A stretch of DNA of 64,000 bases from Roseovarius sp. Pro17 (GCF_035599575.1 NZ_CP141179.1:3943001-4007000); one strand, 5' to 3'; shown: positions 37,029-47,142, numbered from the stretch's first letter. The notes: generated by a model not told the origin, from the sequence alone. Numbers and translations: made by a program.

Positions 37029-37056
37029 GAAGGGCGCGGCGATTGCCGCGCCCTTC
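37029..37056 (+). promoter_or_regulatory. intercistronic stem-loop after bztA
   Basis: GAAGGGCGCGGC (37029-37040) pairs perfectly with GCCGCGCCCTTC (37045-37056) across a four-base GATT loop. No long T-run follows, so partial termination or 3'-end protection of bztA mRNA is more likely than full termination. Confidence 0.7.
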
Positions 37057-37154
37057 GACTTTCTCGTGACCTGTAACCTATAAATTTCGCACCCTGCGAG
37101 GGATGGATGAACCATCCCCGCATCAAGGCGTCCGGAAAACCCAGGGAAGTCTCC

Positions 37155-38369
37155 ATGAGCACCATTACCGACCCCGATACGGGGGGATTCCATGTCTCGC
37201 AACTGCTGAGCGATACCAGATACCGCGCCATCACATTTCAAACAATCGCGTTCATCCTGCTTGTCGCAGCATTCTACTATCTGGGTTACAATCTGGTCAG
37301 CAACCTGCGGGCCGCTGGTCTTAACATCTCGTTTGGGTTCCTTGAGGATGCGGCGGGATATGACGTGGGTCAGGCGCTGATCCCCTATTCCAGCCAATCG
37401 TCGAACTGGGAGGCCGCCAAGGTCGGCATTCTCAATACGTTGCTGGTCGCGTTTCTGGGCTGTATCACCGCAACGCTGCTGGGCGTCACCGCTGGCGTGC
37501 TGCGCCTCAGCAAGAACTGGATCGTCTCGCGCCTCATGGCCGTTTATGTCGAGGCGTTCCGCAACGTGCCGGTGTTGATCTGGATCCTGATCATCTATGC
37601 GGTCATGACCGTCTCGCTGCCCGCACCCAATGCGTTCCGCGGCGACGATCCCGCCAGCTCGATGTTGCTGGGTATGTTCGCCTTTACCAATCGCGGCATA
37701 TATATCCCGGCGCCAGTCTGGAACCCCGGCTCAATGGTGGTCATTGGCGTTTTTGTAGCGTCGATCATCGCGATGTTTGCCTACCGCGCCTATACTAAAA
37801 AGATACTGTTCGACACGGGCAAGCTGTTGCCGACCGGTTGGCCATCGCTGGTGATCCTGCTGGTGCCAACGATCCTGATCTTCTTTATTCTGGGGCGACC
37901 AATCGGCCTGGATATTCCCGTGCTCAAAGGCTTCAACTTTGGCGGTGGGATCAAGATCGGCGCGCCGCTGATTGCGCTGTGGTTCGCGCTGTCAGTCTAT
38001 ACCGGCGCCTTTATCGCCGAGAACGTGCGCGCCGGCATTCAATCCGTCTCGCACGGGCAGACCGAGGCAGCGGCGGCACTGGGCATGCGTCCGGGCCGGA
38101 TCATGAACCTCGTCGTGTTGCCGCAGGCCATGCGCGTCATTATTCCGCCACTGATCTCGCAATTCCTGAACCTGACCAAGAACTCATCGTTGGCTATCGC
38201 CGTCGGCTATGCGGACATTACCGCGACGCTGGGCGGGATCACCTTGAATCAGACCGGCCGCGCTATCGAATGCGTGCTGCTGTTGATGCTGTTCTACCTG
38301 GCCATTTCGCTGACGATCTCGGGGCTCATGAACCTTTACAACAACTCGGTTAAGCTGAAGGAGCGGTAA
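37155..38369 (+). CDS. bztB: polar amino acid ABC transporter permease BztB/AapQ
   Basis: A 404-residue inner-membrane permease with about eight helices and a long periplasmic loop after helix 1 (AGLNISFGFLEDAAGYDVG). The EAA-type coupling motif is near the C-terminus (GQTEAAAALGMRPGRIMNLVVLPQ). ATG 37155 follows AGGGAAG; an earlier ATG at 37107 is less likely. The gene ends one base before bztC, with which it forms the heteromeric channel. Confidence 0.93.
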   Translation: MSTITDPDTGGFHVSQLLSDTRYRAITFQTIAFILLVAAFYYLGYNLVSNLRAAGLNISFGFLEDAAGYDVGQALIPYSSQSSNWEAAKVGILNTLLVAFLGCITATLLGVTAGVLRLSKNWIVSRLMAVYVEAFRNVPVLIWILIIYAVMTVSLPAPNAFRGDDPASSMLLGMFAFTNRGIYIPAPVWNPGSMVVIGVFVASIIAMFAYRAYTKKILFDTGKLLPTGWPSLVILLVPTILIFFILGRPIGLDIPVLKGFNFGGGIKIGAPLIALWFALSVYTGAFIAENVRAGIQSVSHGQTEAAAALGMRPGRIMNLVVLPQAMRVIIPPLISQFLNLTKNSSLAIAVGYADITATLGGITLNQTGRAIECVLLLMLFYLAISLTISGLMNLYNNSVKLKER

Positions 38370-38370
38370 T

Positions 38371-39669
38371 ATGTCGGACACACACGCACAATCCGTCGCC
38401 TTCGTGCGCGAGACTGCCATTCCGGAATCGCCACCCCCTGCCTCGCAGGCCGGTGCCGTCAAATGGATGCGCGAGAACCTGTTCAGCACTTGGCTGAACG
38501 CAGCCCTGACCATCGCGGCCCTTTATGTGATCTATCTGCTGGTCGCGGGCGTCATGCCATGGCTGGTCAATGGCGTGTGGACCACACCCAGCCTGACTGC
38601 CTGCCGCGAGGTGCTGCAAGGCAAAGTCGGCGGGTGCTTTTCGGTGCTAACAGAGCGGTGGAACCAGTTGCTGTTCGGGTTTACATATCCAAACGATCAA
38701 TACTGGCGGCCCGGCGTCGCATTCCTACTGCTCTTTGCTGCTGCGGCGCCGGTGATGTTCTACAAACTGCCTCGCAAGCTGTTGATCATTACGGCGCTCT
38801 ATCCCTTCGTGGCCTACTACCTGATCTGGGGCGGCACGATCCTGACGCCGATCCTTGCGCTACTGGGGTTCGTGGCGGGCTATCTGGCCTATGCACAGTT
38901 GGTTAAACGCAACTTTGCCGCAGGGTTTTTCGCCGCCATCGCGGCAGCGGCGCTGACATGGTTTATCGGCGGCATGATCGTGGATGCGATCGCCCCCAAT
39001 CGTCCGTGGCTGGAGGCGGTCCCGTCACGCGACATGGGTGGTTTCATGCTGAACCTGATCCTCGGCGTCACCTGCGTGTCGCTGTCGATTCCGCTGGGCA
39101 TCCTGCTGGCCCTCGGACGTCAGTCGAAACTGCCGCTGATCAAGGGCATCTGCATCGTCTTTATCGAGTTCATCCGTGGCGTGCCGCTGATTACGCTGCT
39201 GTTCGTCGCCAACGTCGTGCTGGCTTATTTTCTGCCGCCGGGCACTAATTTCGATCTGATCCTGCGCGTCATCATCATGATTACGATGTTCAGCGCGGCC
39301 TATATCGCCGAGGTGATCCGGGGCGGCCTCGCCGCATTGCCCAAGGGACAGTACGAGGCGGGTGATAGTCTGGGCCTCGATTATCCACAGTCGATGCGGC
39401 TGATCATCCTGCCGCAAGCGCTCAAGATCTCGATCCCCGGCATCGTCAACATCGCAGTGGGTCTGTTCAAGGATACGACGCTGGTTTCGATCATCTCGAT
39501 GTTCGATCTGGTCGGCATGATACGGGGTCCGATCCTGGCCTCGAGCGAATGGAACGGCGTCTATTGGGAGCTGTTCGGCTTTGCCGCGCTGCTGTTCTTC
39601 GTCGTTTGCTACGGCATTTCGCAATACTCGCAATGGTTGGAGCGTCAGCTTCAGACCGGGCACCGTTAA
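38371..39669 (+). CDS. bztC: polar amino acid ABC transporter permease BztC/AapM
   Basis: A 432-residue permease with a proline-rich cytoplasmic N-terminus (IPESPPPASQAG), several extra N-terminal helices and a C-terminal BPD_transp_1 domain: VFIEFIRGVPLITLLFVANV and the coupling motif GQYEAGDSLGLDYPQSMRLI. It pairs with BztB. The extra helices (about 120-230) are typical of this branch and absent from simpler HisQM-type permeases. Confidence 0.93.
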   Translation: MSDTHAQSVAFVRETAIPESPPPASQAGAVKWMRENLFSTWLNAALTIAALYVIYLLVAGVMPWLVNGVWTTPSLTACREVLQGKVGGCFSVLTERWNQLLFGFTYPNDQYWRPGVAFLLLFAAAAPVMFYKLPRKLLIITALYPFVAYYLIWGGTILTPILALLGFVAGYLAYAQLVKRNFAAGFFAAIAAAALTWFIGGMIVDAIAPNRPWLEAVPSRDMGGFMLNLILGVTCVSLSIPLGILLALGRQSKLPLIKGICIVFIEFIRGVPLITLLFVANVVLAYFLPPGTNFDLILRVIIMITMFSAAYIAEVIRGGLAALPKGQYEAGDSLGLDYPQSMRLIILPQALKISIPGIVNIAVGLFKDTTLVSIISMFDLVGMIRGPILASSEWNGVYWELFGFAALLFFVVCYGISQYSQWLERQLQTGHR

Positions 39670-39684
39670 GGGGAAAATTTTCAC

Positions 39685-40449
39685 ATGGCCGAAGCTCAAA
39701 TGAAAGTCTCGGACGAGGTCGCGATCTCGATCCGCAATATGAACAAATGGTATGGCTCGTTCCACGTGCTGCGTGACATCGATCTGACGGTGAACCGGGG
39801 CGAGCGGATTGTGATCTGCGGGCCGTCAGGTTCGGGCAAGTCGACGCTGATCCGCTGTATCAACGCGCTGGAAGAGCATCAGAAAGGCACGATTGAGGTC
39901 AACGGCACCAAGCTGTCTTCGGACCTCAAGAATGTCGACAAGATCCGCAAGGAGGTCGGCATGTGCTTTCAGCATTTCAACCTCTTTCCGCACCTGACCA
40001 TCCTCGAGAATTGCACGCTGGCCCCGATTTGGGTGCGCAAAGTGCCCAAGCGCGAGGCCGAAGAGACGGCGATGCATTTCCTCGAAAAGGTCAAGATCCC
40101 CGAACAGGCAAAGAAGTATCCCGGCCAGCTATCCGGCGGCCAGCAGCAGCGTGTCGCCATCGCCCGCTCGCTGTGTATGAAGCCGCGCATCATGCTGTTC
40201 GACGAGCCGACATCGGCGCTGGACCCCGAGATGATCAAGGAGGTTCTGGACACCATGATCGAGCTGGCAGAGGAGGGCATGACCATGCTCTGCGTCACGC
40301 ACGAGATGGGCTTTGCTAGGCAGGTCGCGAACCGCGTGATCTTTATGGACGAGGGTCAGATCGTCGAGCAGAACGAGCCGGAAGAGTTCTTTAACAATCC
40401 TAAATCCGAGCGGACAAAACTGTTCCTGTCACAGATTTTGGGGCACTGA
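39685..40449 (+). CDS. bztD: polar amino acid ABC transporter ATP-binding protein
   Basis: A 254-residue ABC ATPase of the GlnQ/AapP group: Walker [10 protein letters not shown] (46-53), Q-loop [18 protein letters not shown], signature [15 protein letters not shown], Walker [15 protein letters not shown], and the switch [20 protein letters not shown]. It energises BztBC. It lies 15 bases after bztC and ends the operon just before a terminator. Confidence 0.95.
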   Translation: MAEAQMKVSDEVAISIRNMNKWYGSFHVLRDIDLTVNRGERIVICGPSGSGKSTLIRCINALEEHQKGTIEVNGTKLSSDLKNVDKIRKEVGMCFQHFNLFPHLTILENCTLAPIWVRKVPKREAEETAMHFLEKVKIPEQAKKYPGQLSGGQQQRVAIARSLCMKPRIMLFDEPTSALDPEMIKEVLDTMIELAEEGMTMLCVTHEMGFARQVANRVIFMDEGQIVEQNEPEEFFNNPKSERTKLFLSQILGH

Positions 40450-40479
40450 GGCGGCGTTCTGCGCCCAAAGAGATCTAGG

Positions 40480-40508
40480 AAAAGCGGTCCCATTTGGGCC
40501 GCTTTTTT
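40480..40508 (+). terminator. rho-independent terminator of the bzt operon
   Basis: AAAAGCGGTCC (40480-40490) pairs with GGGCCGCTTTT (40496-40506) with one G-U pair and runs into TTTTTT. It lies about 30 bases after the bztD stop. Confidence 0.88.
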
Positions 40509-40518
40509 CGTTCAGGGG

Positions 40519-41169
40519 CTAGGGTTGCTTGGTCCTTGGGTGAAAATAACTCATGTGAAATGCCGATTGTTCGGGGTCGCGTGCGAATGATTGCGATACC
40601 GGGCAGGCCCGCCGTGCCTTGCAGCCTTGTGTCAGGCAGTCGTCACCTGAGTCGGTGTCCAGAAACCCATGACATGCGGCGATATCATAGCCCTGCGCGG
40701 CGCTAAGCGCGTCCACTGGGCAGGCGGTCATGCACGGCTGATTGGCGCAGGTCTTGCACGGCGAACGGCCAACAGGTGGCAGTGCGATTTTCTGCGAGAA
40801 TCGCAATGCGCCACGATAGGATACCATCAATCCGGCCACGTCATGCACCAGCATTCCCGCCGGGCTTTGCCATGCGCGCCCCGACTCCACCGCCCATCTC
40901 AGGAACGGCAGGTATGGCGGCCCGCCGAAAGGAAACAGAGGCTGGGCCTCCAGCGCATCCGCCAGATCGCCGACGACGCGGCGTGACCAGCGGTCGACTG
41001 GATCGCGCGCGCCGTCCAGCCATTCGGTGGATTGTTTGAGCAGCGGCCAGAAGTCTGGCGATGGTCCCAGAAGAATTATCGTGCCGCCATCCTCATGAAC
41101 GCCACCCAAGATATCGAGGCAAGACTCCGAAGCCGCGCGTTCAACGGCATCATAAACCGCGCTACTCAT
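40519..41169 (-). CDS. 4Fe-4S ferredoxin-like protein
   Basis: A 216-residue cytoplasmic protein whose C-terminal half carries a 4Fe-4S motif [18 protein letters not shown] (C-x2-C-x3-C-x3-CP). It continues with further cysteines in [25 protein letters not shown], so a second, irregular cluster is possible. The N-terminal 100 residues ([36 protein letters not shown]) recall the epoxyqueuosine-reductase-like ferredoxin family but without a cobalamin domain. The redox partner is unknown. Its start overlaps the argB stop (ATGA). Confidence 0.82.
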   Translation of the reverse strand: MSSAVYDAVERAASESCLDILGGVHEDGGTIILLGPSPDFWPLLKQSTEWLDGARDPVDRWSRRVVGDLADALEAQPLFPFGGPPYLPFLRWAVESGRAWQSPAGMLVHDVAGLMVSYRGALRFSQKIALPPVGRSPCKTCANQPCMTACPVDALSAAQGYDIAACHGFLDTDSGDDCLTQGCKARRACPVSQSFARDPEQSAFHMSYFHPRTKQP

Positions 41170-42026
41170 GCGCGGATCATTGACCCTGCGCCATGGTCCG
41201 TGAACAGCTCCAGCAACGGCGCGTTTGGCACGCGGCCATCCAGAATCACGACCGCGCGCACGCCGCCCTCGATGGCATGCAGCGCTGTTTCCGTCTTGGG
41301 GATCATGCCCCCCGATATGGTGCCATCGGCGGTCATTGCGCGCACCTGATCGGCCTTGAGGTCGGTGATGACGTGGCCCGCCGCATCGCGCACACCGTCC
41401 ACATCCGTCAGCAGAAGCAGGCGGTCAGCCTTGAGCGCGGCGGCGATGGCGCCGGCCATGGTGTCGCCGTTGATATTGAACGTCTCGCCAGCGCGGCCGG
41501 CACCGAGGGGTGCGATCACTGGGATCGCATCGTCGCGAAACAGCGTGTGCAGGATGCGTGGATCGATCAGCGACGGCACGCCAACCAGACCCAGCGCCGG
41601 ATCGGCGGGATCGCAGATGACGAGGTTCGCGTCCTTGCCCGACAGTCCCACCGCGCGGCCACCCTGCGCATTGATCGCCTGCACGATCCGCTTGTTCACG
41701 CGGCCCGACAGGACCATTTCGACGACCTCCATGGTCGCCTCGTCCGTCACCCGCTTGCCATTCACGAAATTGGATTTGATCGCTAATTTCTCAAGCATCT
41801 CGTTGATCATCGGGCCGCCGCCATGCACGATCACGGGGTTCACGCCGACCTGACGCATCAGAACGACATCGCGCGCGAAGGTTTCCATCGCGTCATCGTC
41901 GCCCATGGCGTGCCCGCCAAATTTGATCACCACGATAGCATCGTCGTAACGCTGCAAATAAGGCAGCGCCTCGGATAGCGTGCGGGCGGTCGAAATCCAG
42001 TCACGGTTCATGTCACGTTGCTTCAT
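41166..42026 (-). CDS. argB: acetylglutamate kinase
   Basis: ArgB phosphorylates N-acetyl-L-glutamate in arginine synthesis. The 286-residue protein has [20 protein letters not shown] (phosphate-binding Lys and GG), [51 protein letters not shown] and [16 protein letters not shown]. The N-terminal helix of about 25 residues before the core is of the type seen in arginine-inhibitable kinases. It is part of the yidC-MOSC-engB-argB minus-strand run. Confidence 0.96.
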   Translation of the reverse strand: MKQRDMNRDWISTARTLSEALPYLQRYDDAIVVIKFGGHAMGDDDAMETFARDVVLMRQVGVNPVIVHGGGPMINEMLEKLAIKSNFVNGKRVTDEATMEVVEMVLSGRVNKRIVQAINAQGGRAVGLSGKDANLVICDPADPALGLVGVPSLIDPRILHTLFRDDAIPVIAPLGAGRAGETFNINGDTMAGAIAAALKADRLLLLTDVDGVRDAAGHVITDLKADQVRAMTADGTISGGMIPKTETALHAIEGGVRAVVILDGRVPNAPLLELFTDHGAGSMIRA

Positions 42027-42079
42027 CTGTTACCCCTGTTCCCGCCATTTATCCGCGAGGGCGCGGCGGCTTGCAAGGG

Positions 42080-42733
42080 TCAGACCAGATCGGCGATCGT
42101 CGCGCGCAAAGTCGCGATGCCCTCGCTCTTTTCGCTGGAGGTCAGGATCATCTCAGGAAAGGCGGCGGGGTGGCGCGCGAGTTGCCCGCGCACCTGCGCG
42201 AGGATATCGTCCAGCGCCGTACCGCGCAGCTTGTCTGCCTTGGTCAGCACGACCTGAAAGGTGACGGCAGCACTGTCCAGCAGGCTCATGATCTCATGAT
42301 CCACCGGCTTGATCCCGTGGCGCGTGTCGACCAGCACAAACGCGCGGCGCAGGTTTTGACGCCCTTGCAGATAGCGTTTGAGCAGCGCCTGCCATTTCTC
42401 GACCACCGGCAGCGGCGCGTTGGCATAGCCATAGCCGGGCAGGTCGACGAGGTAATGACTGTCCGCAAGGGTGAAAAAGTTCACTTCCTGCGTGCGGCCC
42501 GGCGTGTTGGATGCGCGCGCCAGCGCCTTGCGGCCGGTCAGCGCATTGATCAGCGTCGATTTGCCCACGTTGGAGCGACCAGCAAAGCAGACCTCGATCC
42601 GGTCCGCCTCGGGCAGGCCCGACATGGCGACGACGCCTTTCAGGAAATCCGTTTCACCGGCGAACAGAATGCGGCCCCGCTCGGATGCTTCGGCGTCCGG
42701 TTCGTCGGCCAAAGGAAAAGGCAGGACGTCCAT
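42080..42733 (-). CDS. engB: ribosome biogenesis GTPase EngB (YihA/YsxC)
   Basis: A 217-residue GTPase needed for 50S assembly: P-loop GRSNVGKSTLINALTG, switch NTPGRTQEVNFF, DLPGYGYANAP and the guanine-binding TKADKL. The start at 42733 shares one base with the MOSC gene stop (TGATG), implying coupled translation. Confidence 0.94.
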   Translation of the reverse strand: MDVLPFPLADEPDAEASERGRILFAGETDFLKGVVAMSGLPEADRIEVCFAGRSNVGKSTLINALTGRKALARASNTPGRTQEVNFFTLADSHYLVDLPGYGYANAPLPVVEKWQALLKRYLQGRQNLRRAFVLVDTRHGIKPVDHEIMSLLDSAAVTFQVVLTKADKLRGTALDDILAQVRGQLARHPAAFPEMILTSSEKSEGIATLRATIADLV

Positions 42734-43482
42734 CACAGCACCTCGGCGGCGTCGCCGACGCTGACCTCGCCGCTGCGCGTGACAACGGCATAGACGGCGA
42801 ATTCCTGATGGCTGAATTGCGTGTCGAGCGCGCCCAAGATGTCTGCGTCCCGCTCGCCGGTTTCCGGATTTGCTGTAGTGGCGAGGCAGCGCACGATATG
42901 CTCGCGCACTTCCAGCTCCGCGGTGCCGATGCGCAATGTCTTGCCGATCCAGTCGCGCTCGGCCCAAGGCTCCTGCCCGTCCAGATGGATGTTACCGCGC
43001 CAGCGCTCGGGGCTGATATCCTGCCCCATCCTTGTCGCCAGATCACGATGAGAGGCGAGATTCACAATGCTGATCGACGGAAATGCCGAGTCGGTCATGC
43101 CGCGTCCCGGGACGCGGATGATACGCGCCGATTGCGCGCGATTTTCCGGCATCAGCGGGCGCACCCACTCGATGAACGACGCCTCTTGGGTGTCAGGATC
43201 GAACGTGAGGTCGGGCCGCTGCGGATGGCTGAGTGTGACACTGCCCGCCGCCTCGTCTGAGACGGTGCTAATCGCCATAAGTTGCGGTGCTTTCGCAGCG
43301 CGTGAGAAGTTGTGGCACACCGCCCATGCGCTGCCATCGGCATCTGCCTTAGCCTCTTCGTGGGCGACGGCCCAGCGGCGATCCCAAGGCATAGTGCAGC
43401 CTTCGCTCAGCTGGGTCCGCTCCAGCGCTTCGCGGCCATGCCCTTTGATCGGGTGCCGCCAAAGCGCGGCGATGCGTGTCAT
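42733..43482 (-). CDS. MOSC domain protein
   Basis: A 249-residue protein with an MOSC N-terminal beta-barrel (LWRHPIKGHGREAL, MPWDRRWAVAHEE) and an MOSC domain (PSISIVNLASHRDLATRMG, RWRGNIHLDGQEPWAERDW, VREHIVRCLATTANPETGERD). The family handles molybdenum cofactor or sulfur transfer; the conserved Cys in IVRCLATTANP is the likely sulfur-carrying site. ATG 43482 overlaps the yidC stop in ATGA. Confidence 0.9.
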   Translation of the reverse strand: MTRIAALWRHPIKGHGREALERTQLSEGCTMPWDRRWAVAHEEAKADADGSAWAVCHNFSRAAKAPQLMAISTVSDEAAGSVTLSHPQRPDLTFDPDTQEASFIEWVRPLMPENRAQSARIIRVPGRGMTDSAFPSISIVNLASHRDLATRMGQDISPERWRGNIHLDGQEPWAERDWIGKTLRIGTAELEVREHIVRCLATTANPETGERDADILGALDTQFSHQEFAVYAVVTRSGEVSVGDAAEVL

Positions 43483-45305
43483 AACTTGTCGCTCTTGGCC
43501 GGGGCATCCTTTTTCGGCTTACGCTTGAAGCCATCGAGGATGTTGCCAAAGACGTCTGGCTTGTACCCTTGGCTGCGCATGATCGCGTATTGCTGGGTAA
43601 AGGTAATCGTGTTGTTCGCGATCCAGTAGACCACGAGCCCGCTGGCAAACTGGCCCAACATGAACATGAAGACCCACGGCATCCAGGCAAAGATCATTTT
43701 CTGCGTCGCATCCGCCGGAGTCGGGTTCAGCTTTTGTTGCAGCCACATCGAGACGCCCAGCAGGATCGGCAGCACGCCCAGCGATATGATGGCAAGCGCC
43801 GATTCGGGGCCGGGCGCGTCGAAGGGCAGGAGGCCAAAGAGGTTCAGGATCGACGACGGATCCGGCGCGCTGAGGTCATGGATCCAGCCGATCCAAGGCG
43901 CATGGCGCAACTCGAGCGTGACGAAAATCACCTTGTAGAGCGAAAAGAAGATCGGGATTTGCAGAATGATTGGCAGGCAGCCCGAGGCCGGGTTCACCTT
44001 TTGCTTCTTGTAGAGCTCCATCATCGACTTTTGCAGTTTTTGCTTGTCGCCGTCGGCCTCTTCCTTGAGCTTTTCCATCTGCGGCTGCAGCTCTTTCATC
44101 TTGGCCATCGAGACGTAGGATTTATAGGCCAACGGCAGCAGCAGCGCCTTGATCAGCAGGGTCAGGCCGATGATCGCCCAGCCCATGTTGCCGATCATGT
44201 TGTTAAGGTAATGCAGCACCGCAAAGATCGGCTTGGTCAGGAAAAAGAACCAGCCCCAGTCAATAGAATCGACGAAACGATCAACGCCGTCATCGTTTTG
44301 ATAGTGGCGAATCGTTTTCCATTCCTTGGCCCCGGCAAAAACCTCGAGCCGGGTCGAAGCGCTGGCGCCGGGTGCGACCGTCTGCGTCGGCATTCGCGCG
44401 GTAGTCTGATAGATGTCGCGCCGCCCGTCTTGCAGGGTCGTGACGTTAAAGCCGCCGGTATCGCGCGGGATCAGCGTGGTCATCCAGTACTGATCGGTCA
44501 GGCCGGTCCAGCCGTCTTTTTCGACGGCGATGGTCTTGACGCCGTTGATCGGGTCGAAATCGTCGTAGTCGGTTTCGGTCAACTCGCCGTCCGCCATGCG
44601 GATGCCGCCCTCGTGCAGGATGAAGAAATTCTTCAGATCTTTTGGCAGACCATGGCGCGCGAGAATTCCGTAGGGGGCCAGCGACACTGTGGCGTCGCCT
44701 GTATTCTGCACCGCCTGCTCGACGTTGAACATGAATTTGTCATCGACCGAGATCGTCCGCGTGAAGGCGAGGCCGGCACCGTTATCCCATGTCAGAGTGA
44801 TCGGCGTCTCGGGCGTCAGGGTCGCAGTGTCGTCAGCCTGCCAGATCGTGTTCGCACCCGGTACAAGGTCGGGCGCCAGGCCGCCGCCGGGGGCCCAGCC
44901 GAACAGCGCGTAATAGGGCGCGTCGCTACCGACCGGTGACAAAAGGTCGACGATGGGCGAGTTCGGATCGATCGTCTCGCGATAGTTCTTGAGCGATAGC
45001 TGGTCGATGCGCCCGCCCTGCAACGAAATGCTGCCTTTCAGGCTGGGCGTGTCGATGGCGATGCGCGGTGCATCGGCAGGCTGGGGCGCACCGGTATCCT
45101 GCGTCGGCGTGCTGCCTGCGTCGCCCTCTATGGCGCCCGGCGTAGTGGCGACCCCGGGTGTGATGACGCCTTCTGCGGGCTGGGATGCAACCTCGGTCGG
45201 TGGCTCGCTCGGGGTCTCGGGGGCCGGGAACAGGACGAACCACAGCATGATCACGACGAAACTTAGCGCGGTGGCGAGGATTAGGTTCTTGTTTTGATCG
45301 TCCAT
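43479..45305 (-). CDS. yidC: membrane protein insertase YidC
   Basis: YidC inserts and folds inner-membrane proteins, including F0 subunit c. The 608-residue protein has an N-terminal membrane anchor (LILATALSFVVIMLWFVLFP), a Pro/Ala/Glu-rich linker, a large periplasmic P1 domain (about 85-350) and the insertase core: LLIKALLLPLAYKSYVSMAK with the conserved Arg/Lys region, QKVNPASGCLPIILQIPIFFSLYKV and FMLGQFASGLVVYWIANNTI. It continues the rpmH-rnpA-yidD order after ttcA and the EAL gene. Confidence 0.96.
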   Translation of the reverse strand: MDDQNKNLILATALSFVVIMLWFVLFPAPETPSEPPTEVASQPAEGVITPGVATTPGAIEGDAGSTPTQDTGAPQPADAPRIAIDTPSLKGSISLQGGRIDQLSLKNYRETIDPNSPIVDLLSPVGSDAPYYALFGWAPGGGLAPDLVPGANTIWQADDTATLTPETPITLTWDNGAGLAFTRTISVDDKFMFNVEQAVQNTGDATVSLAPYGILARHGLPKDLKNFFILHEGGIRMADGELTETDYDDFDPINGVKTIAVEKDGWTGLTDQYWMTTLIPRDTGGFNVTTLQDGRRDIYQTTARMPTQTVAPGASASTRLEVFAGAKEWKTIRHYQNDDGVDRFVDSIDWGWFFFLTKPIFAVLHYLNNMIGNMGWAIIGLTLLIKALLLPLAYKSYVSMAKMKELQPQMEKLKEEADGDKQKLQKSMMELYKKQKVNPASGCLPIILQIPIFFSLYKVIFVTLELRHAPWIGWIHDLSAPDPSSILNLFGLLPFDAPGPESALAIISLGVLPILLGVSMWLQQKLNPTPADATQKMIFAWMPWVFMFMLGQFASGLVVYWIANNTITFTQQYAIMRSQGYKPDVFGNILDGFKRKPKKDAPAKSDKL

Positions 45306-45536
45306 TCGGGGCAGCCACTCATCTGTTAGGGGTCTTTAGGCCGGGCCAGCCAAACAGGCCGCGGCCAGAAACGCGCGCAACTTCATTGGTCTCGGGCGCA
45401 TACCGGTCGCCGCAGCATGGCTGCGGAACGGGTCCGGGCGCCTCGGAGGGTCAAGGGAGGGTTCAACAGAGTGCGGCCCCAAAGGTCAAGGGGATTCCCG
45501 GCCCTGCGCGTCCTGCACCACCGGTTTCATGGGCAA
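45306..45536. other. EAL gene-yidC intergenic region
   Basis: The 231 bases hold a stem CCGCAGC/GCTGCGG (45410-45426) that could end the EAL transcript or lead the yidC mRNA. No small gene is seen. Confidence 0.35.
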
Positions 45537-47084
45537 TCAGCCGAAATGGCGCCCGATTGTGGGCGGTGCCTCGAGCCGGACGAGGTGGCCTTGGACCCAA
45601 TCGACGGTCTGATCTAGCGGAACGGGCCTACCGATGCCGTAACCCTGCACATGGCCGCAACCCAGCTGCGCCAACATCGCATGCTCGCCCGCCGTCTCGA
45701 CGCCCTCTGCCAGCGTGGCCAGTCCCAGTTGCTCGGCCATGGTGAGGATCGCCGACACCATGCGCTGCTGCTCGGGGTCGCGGTCGACCTTCATCACGAA
45801 GGAGCGGTCGATTTTCAGCCGCTGCACATCGAACCTGCGGATGGACGAGATCGAGGCGTGTCCTGTGCCGAAATCGTCAAGGTCGATTTGGCAGCCGATG
45901 CGCGATAGCCCGGCGATGTTTCGCACTATGATATCGTCCGGCGACAAGGCGACGACGGTCTCGAGTATCTCGACATTCAGGCGGCTGGCGGGCAGATTGA
46001 AACGATCCAGCTCCCATTCGATCTTTTTGATGAGGTTCGGATTGCGCAGCTCTTCGGGCGAAAAGTTGACGCCGACTTGGGGCACGTCGAGGCCCGAGGC
46101 ATCCCACGTCCTGAGCGCCGAGAGGGCATTGTAGAGCACAATTTCGCCCAGACGCTCCATCGCGCCGGCCTGTTCCAGAATGGGCAGGAATTCGGCGGGT
46201 GCGATCAGGCCGCGTGTTGGATGCGACCAGCGCGCCAGCGCCTCGAACCCGCTGACCTGACCGGTATCGGTCGAGATCTGGGGCTGGAACCACGGCTGTA
46301 TCTGGCCGTTTTCCAGCGCCTCGGTGGCCTCCTGCATCAGATCGGAGTTGCAATTGATGATGGGGCTCTTCATGTCGCGACTGAACGCGCGCATCGACGA
46401 GGGGCCATGACGGCGCGCTTCTGCCAGCGCGGTTGTGGCACCGGCGGTCAGGCCTGCACCTGTCATTTCAGATGCGTTCGTGTCCAGAGCCAGCCCGACT
46501 GACGCGGTCACATATAGGGTAGCGCCGTCTATCACTATCGCCTCTTCCATCATGGCCTGCAGGCGTCCGGCCATTTGCAGCATGACGGCGAGGTCCAACT
46601 GGCGCACTGGTGCGATGCAGACGGCTAGCAGATTGTCTTCGATCCGGCGCACAGAGTCGCGGCTGCGCAGCACGGACGCCACCCTATTCGTCAGTTGCGA
46701 CATCATCGCATCGGTCGCCTCGCTGCCGAACCGCTCGCGGGTGGGGGTGTATTCATCCAGCTCCAGCAGGATGCAGCCGGTGCGGCGCGAGGTCTGCACC
46801 GCGCGGCGCACGGCGGCGTCCATCGTCTGCTCGAATGCGGCCTCATCCACGTCGTCTTCTCCTGCGCGCGGGCGCTCGGTGCAATGGTCCGGTGCCCGGT
46901 GAAGTCCGGCAAAGAGCAGGCAAATCGGAAATCCAAACGCGAGCATGATCAGCATCTGCTCACCGCCCAGCCAGAAACCTCCCAGCACCACTGCGGGGAG
47001 TAGCGCAAGGGCAGAAGGCCCCGCCAGCACCCTGCGCAAACGCGCATAGTTGGCCATCAGTATGGAATAAAAACGCACAGACAT
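45537..47084 (-). CDS. degenerate-GGDEF / EAL domain protein
   Basis: A 515-residue membrane protein predicted to degrade cyclic di-GMP. Two N-terminal helices (about 23-62) anchor it. The GGDEF domain (80-235) has RRIEDNLLAV where GGDEF would be, so it should not synthesise c-di-GMP. The EAL domain is intact: GFEALARW (281-283 is EAL), VNFSPEELRNP, VEILETV, DDFGTGHASIS, KIDRSFV and LAEGVET. The degenerate domain may sense or dimerise. It lies 58 bases after ttcA on the same strand. Confidence 0.92.
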   Translation of the reverse strand: MSVRFYSILMANYARLRRVLAGPSALALLPAVVLGGFWLGGEQMLIMLAFGFPICLLFAGLHRAPDHCTERPRAGEDDVDEAAFEQTMDAAVRRAVQTSRRTGCILLELDEYTPTRERFGSEATDAMMSQLTNRVASVLRSRDSVRRIEDNLLAVCIAPVRQLDLAVMLQMAGRLQAMMEEAIVIDGATLYVTASVGLALDTNASEMTGAGLTAGATTALAEARRHGPSSMRAFSRDMKSPIINCNSDLMQEATEALENGQIQPWFQPQISTDTGQVSGFEALARWSHPTRGLIAPAEFLPILEQAGAMERLGEIVLYNALSALRTWDASGLDVPQVGVNFSPEELRNPNLIKKIEWELDRFNLPASRLNVEILETVVALSPDDIIVRNIAGLSRIGCQIDLDDFGTGHASISSIRRFDVQRLKIDRSFVMKVDRDPEQQRMVSAILTMAEQLGLATLAEGVETAGEHAMLAQLGCGHVQGYGIGRPVPLDQTVDWVQGHLVRLEAPPTIGRHFG

Positions 47085-47142
47085 CCGGCAAACCCTTTTA
47101 GACCCGCGAACGTCACCCTACGCACGCCGCCTCAAGAGTCGC

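Noticed and set aside
43569..44939. 456-codon open frame on the plus strand opposite yidC
   Set aside because: It is fully antisense to a well-supported gene, is His/Gln/Arg-rich with no family resemblance, and arises from GC-rich codon bias.
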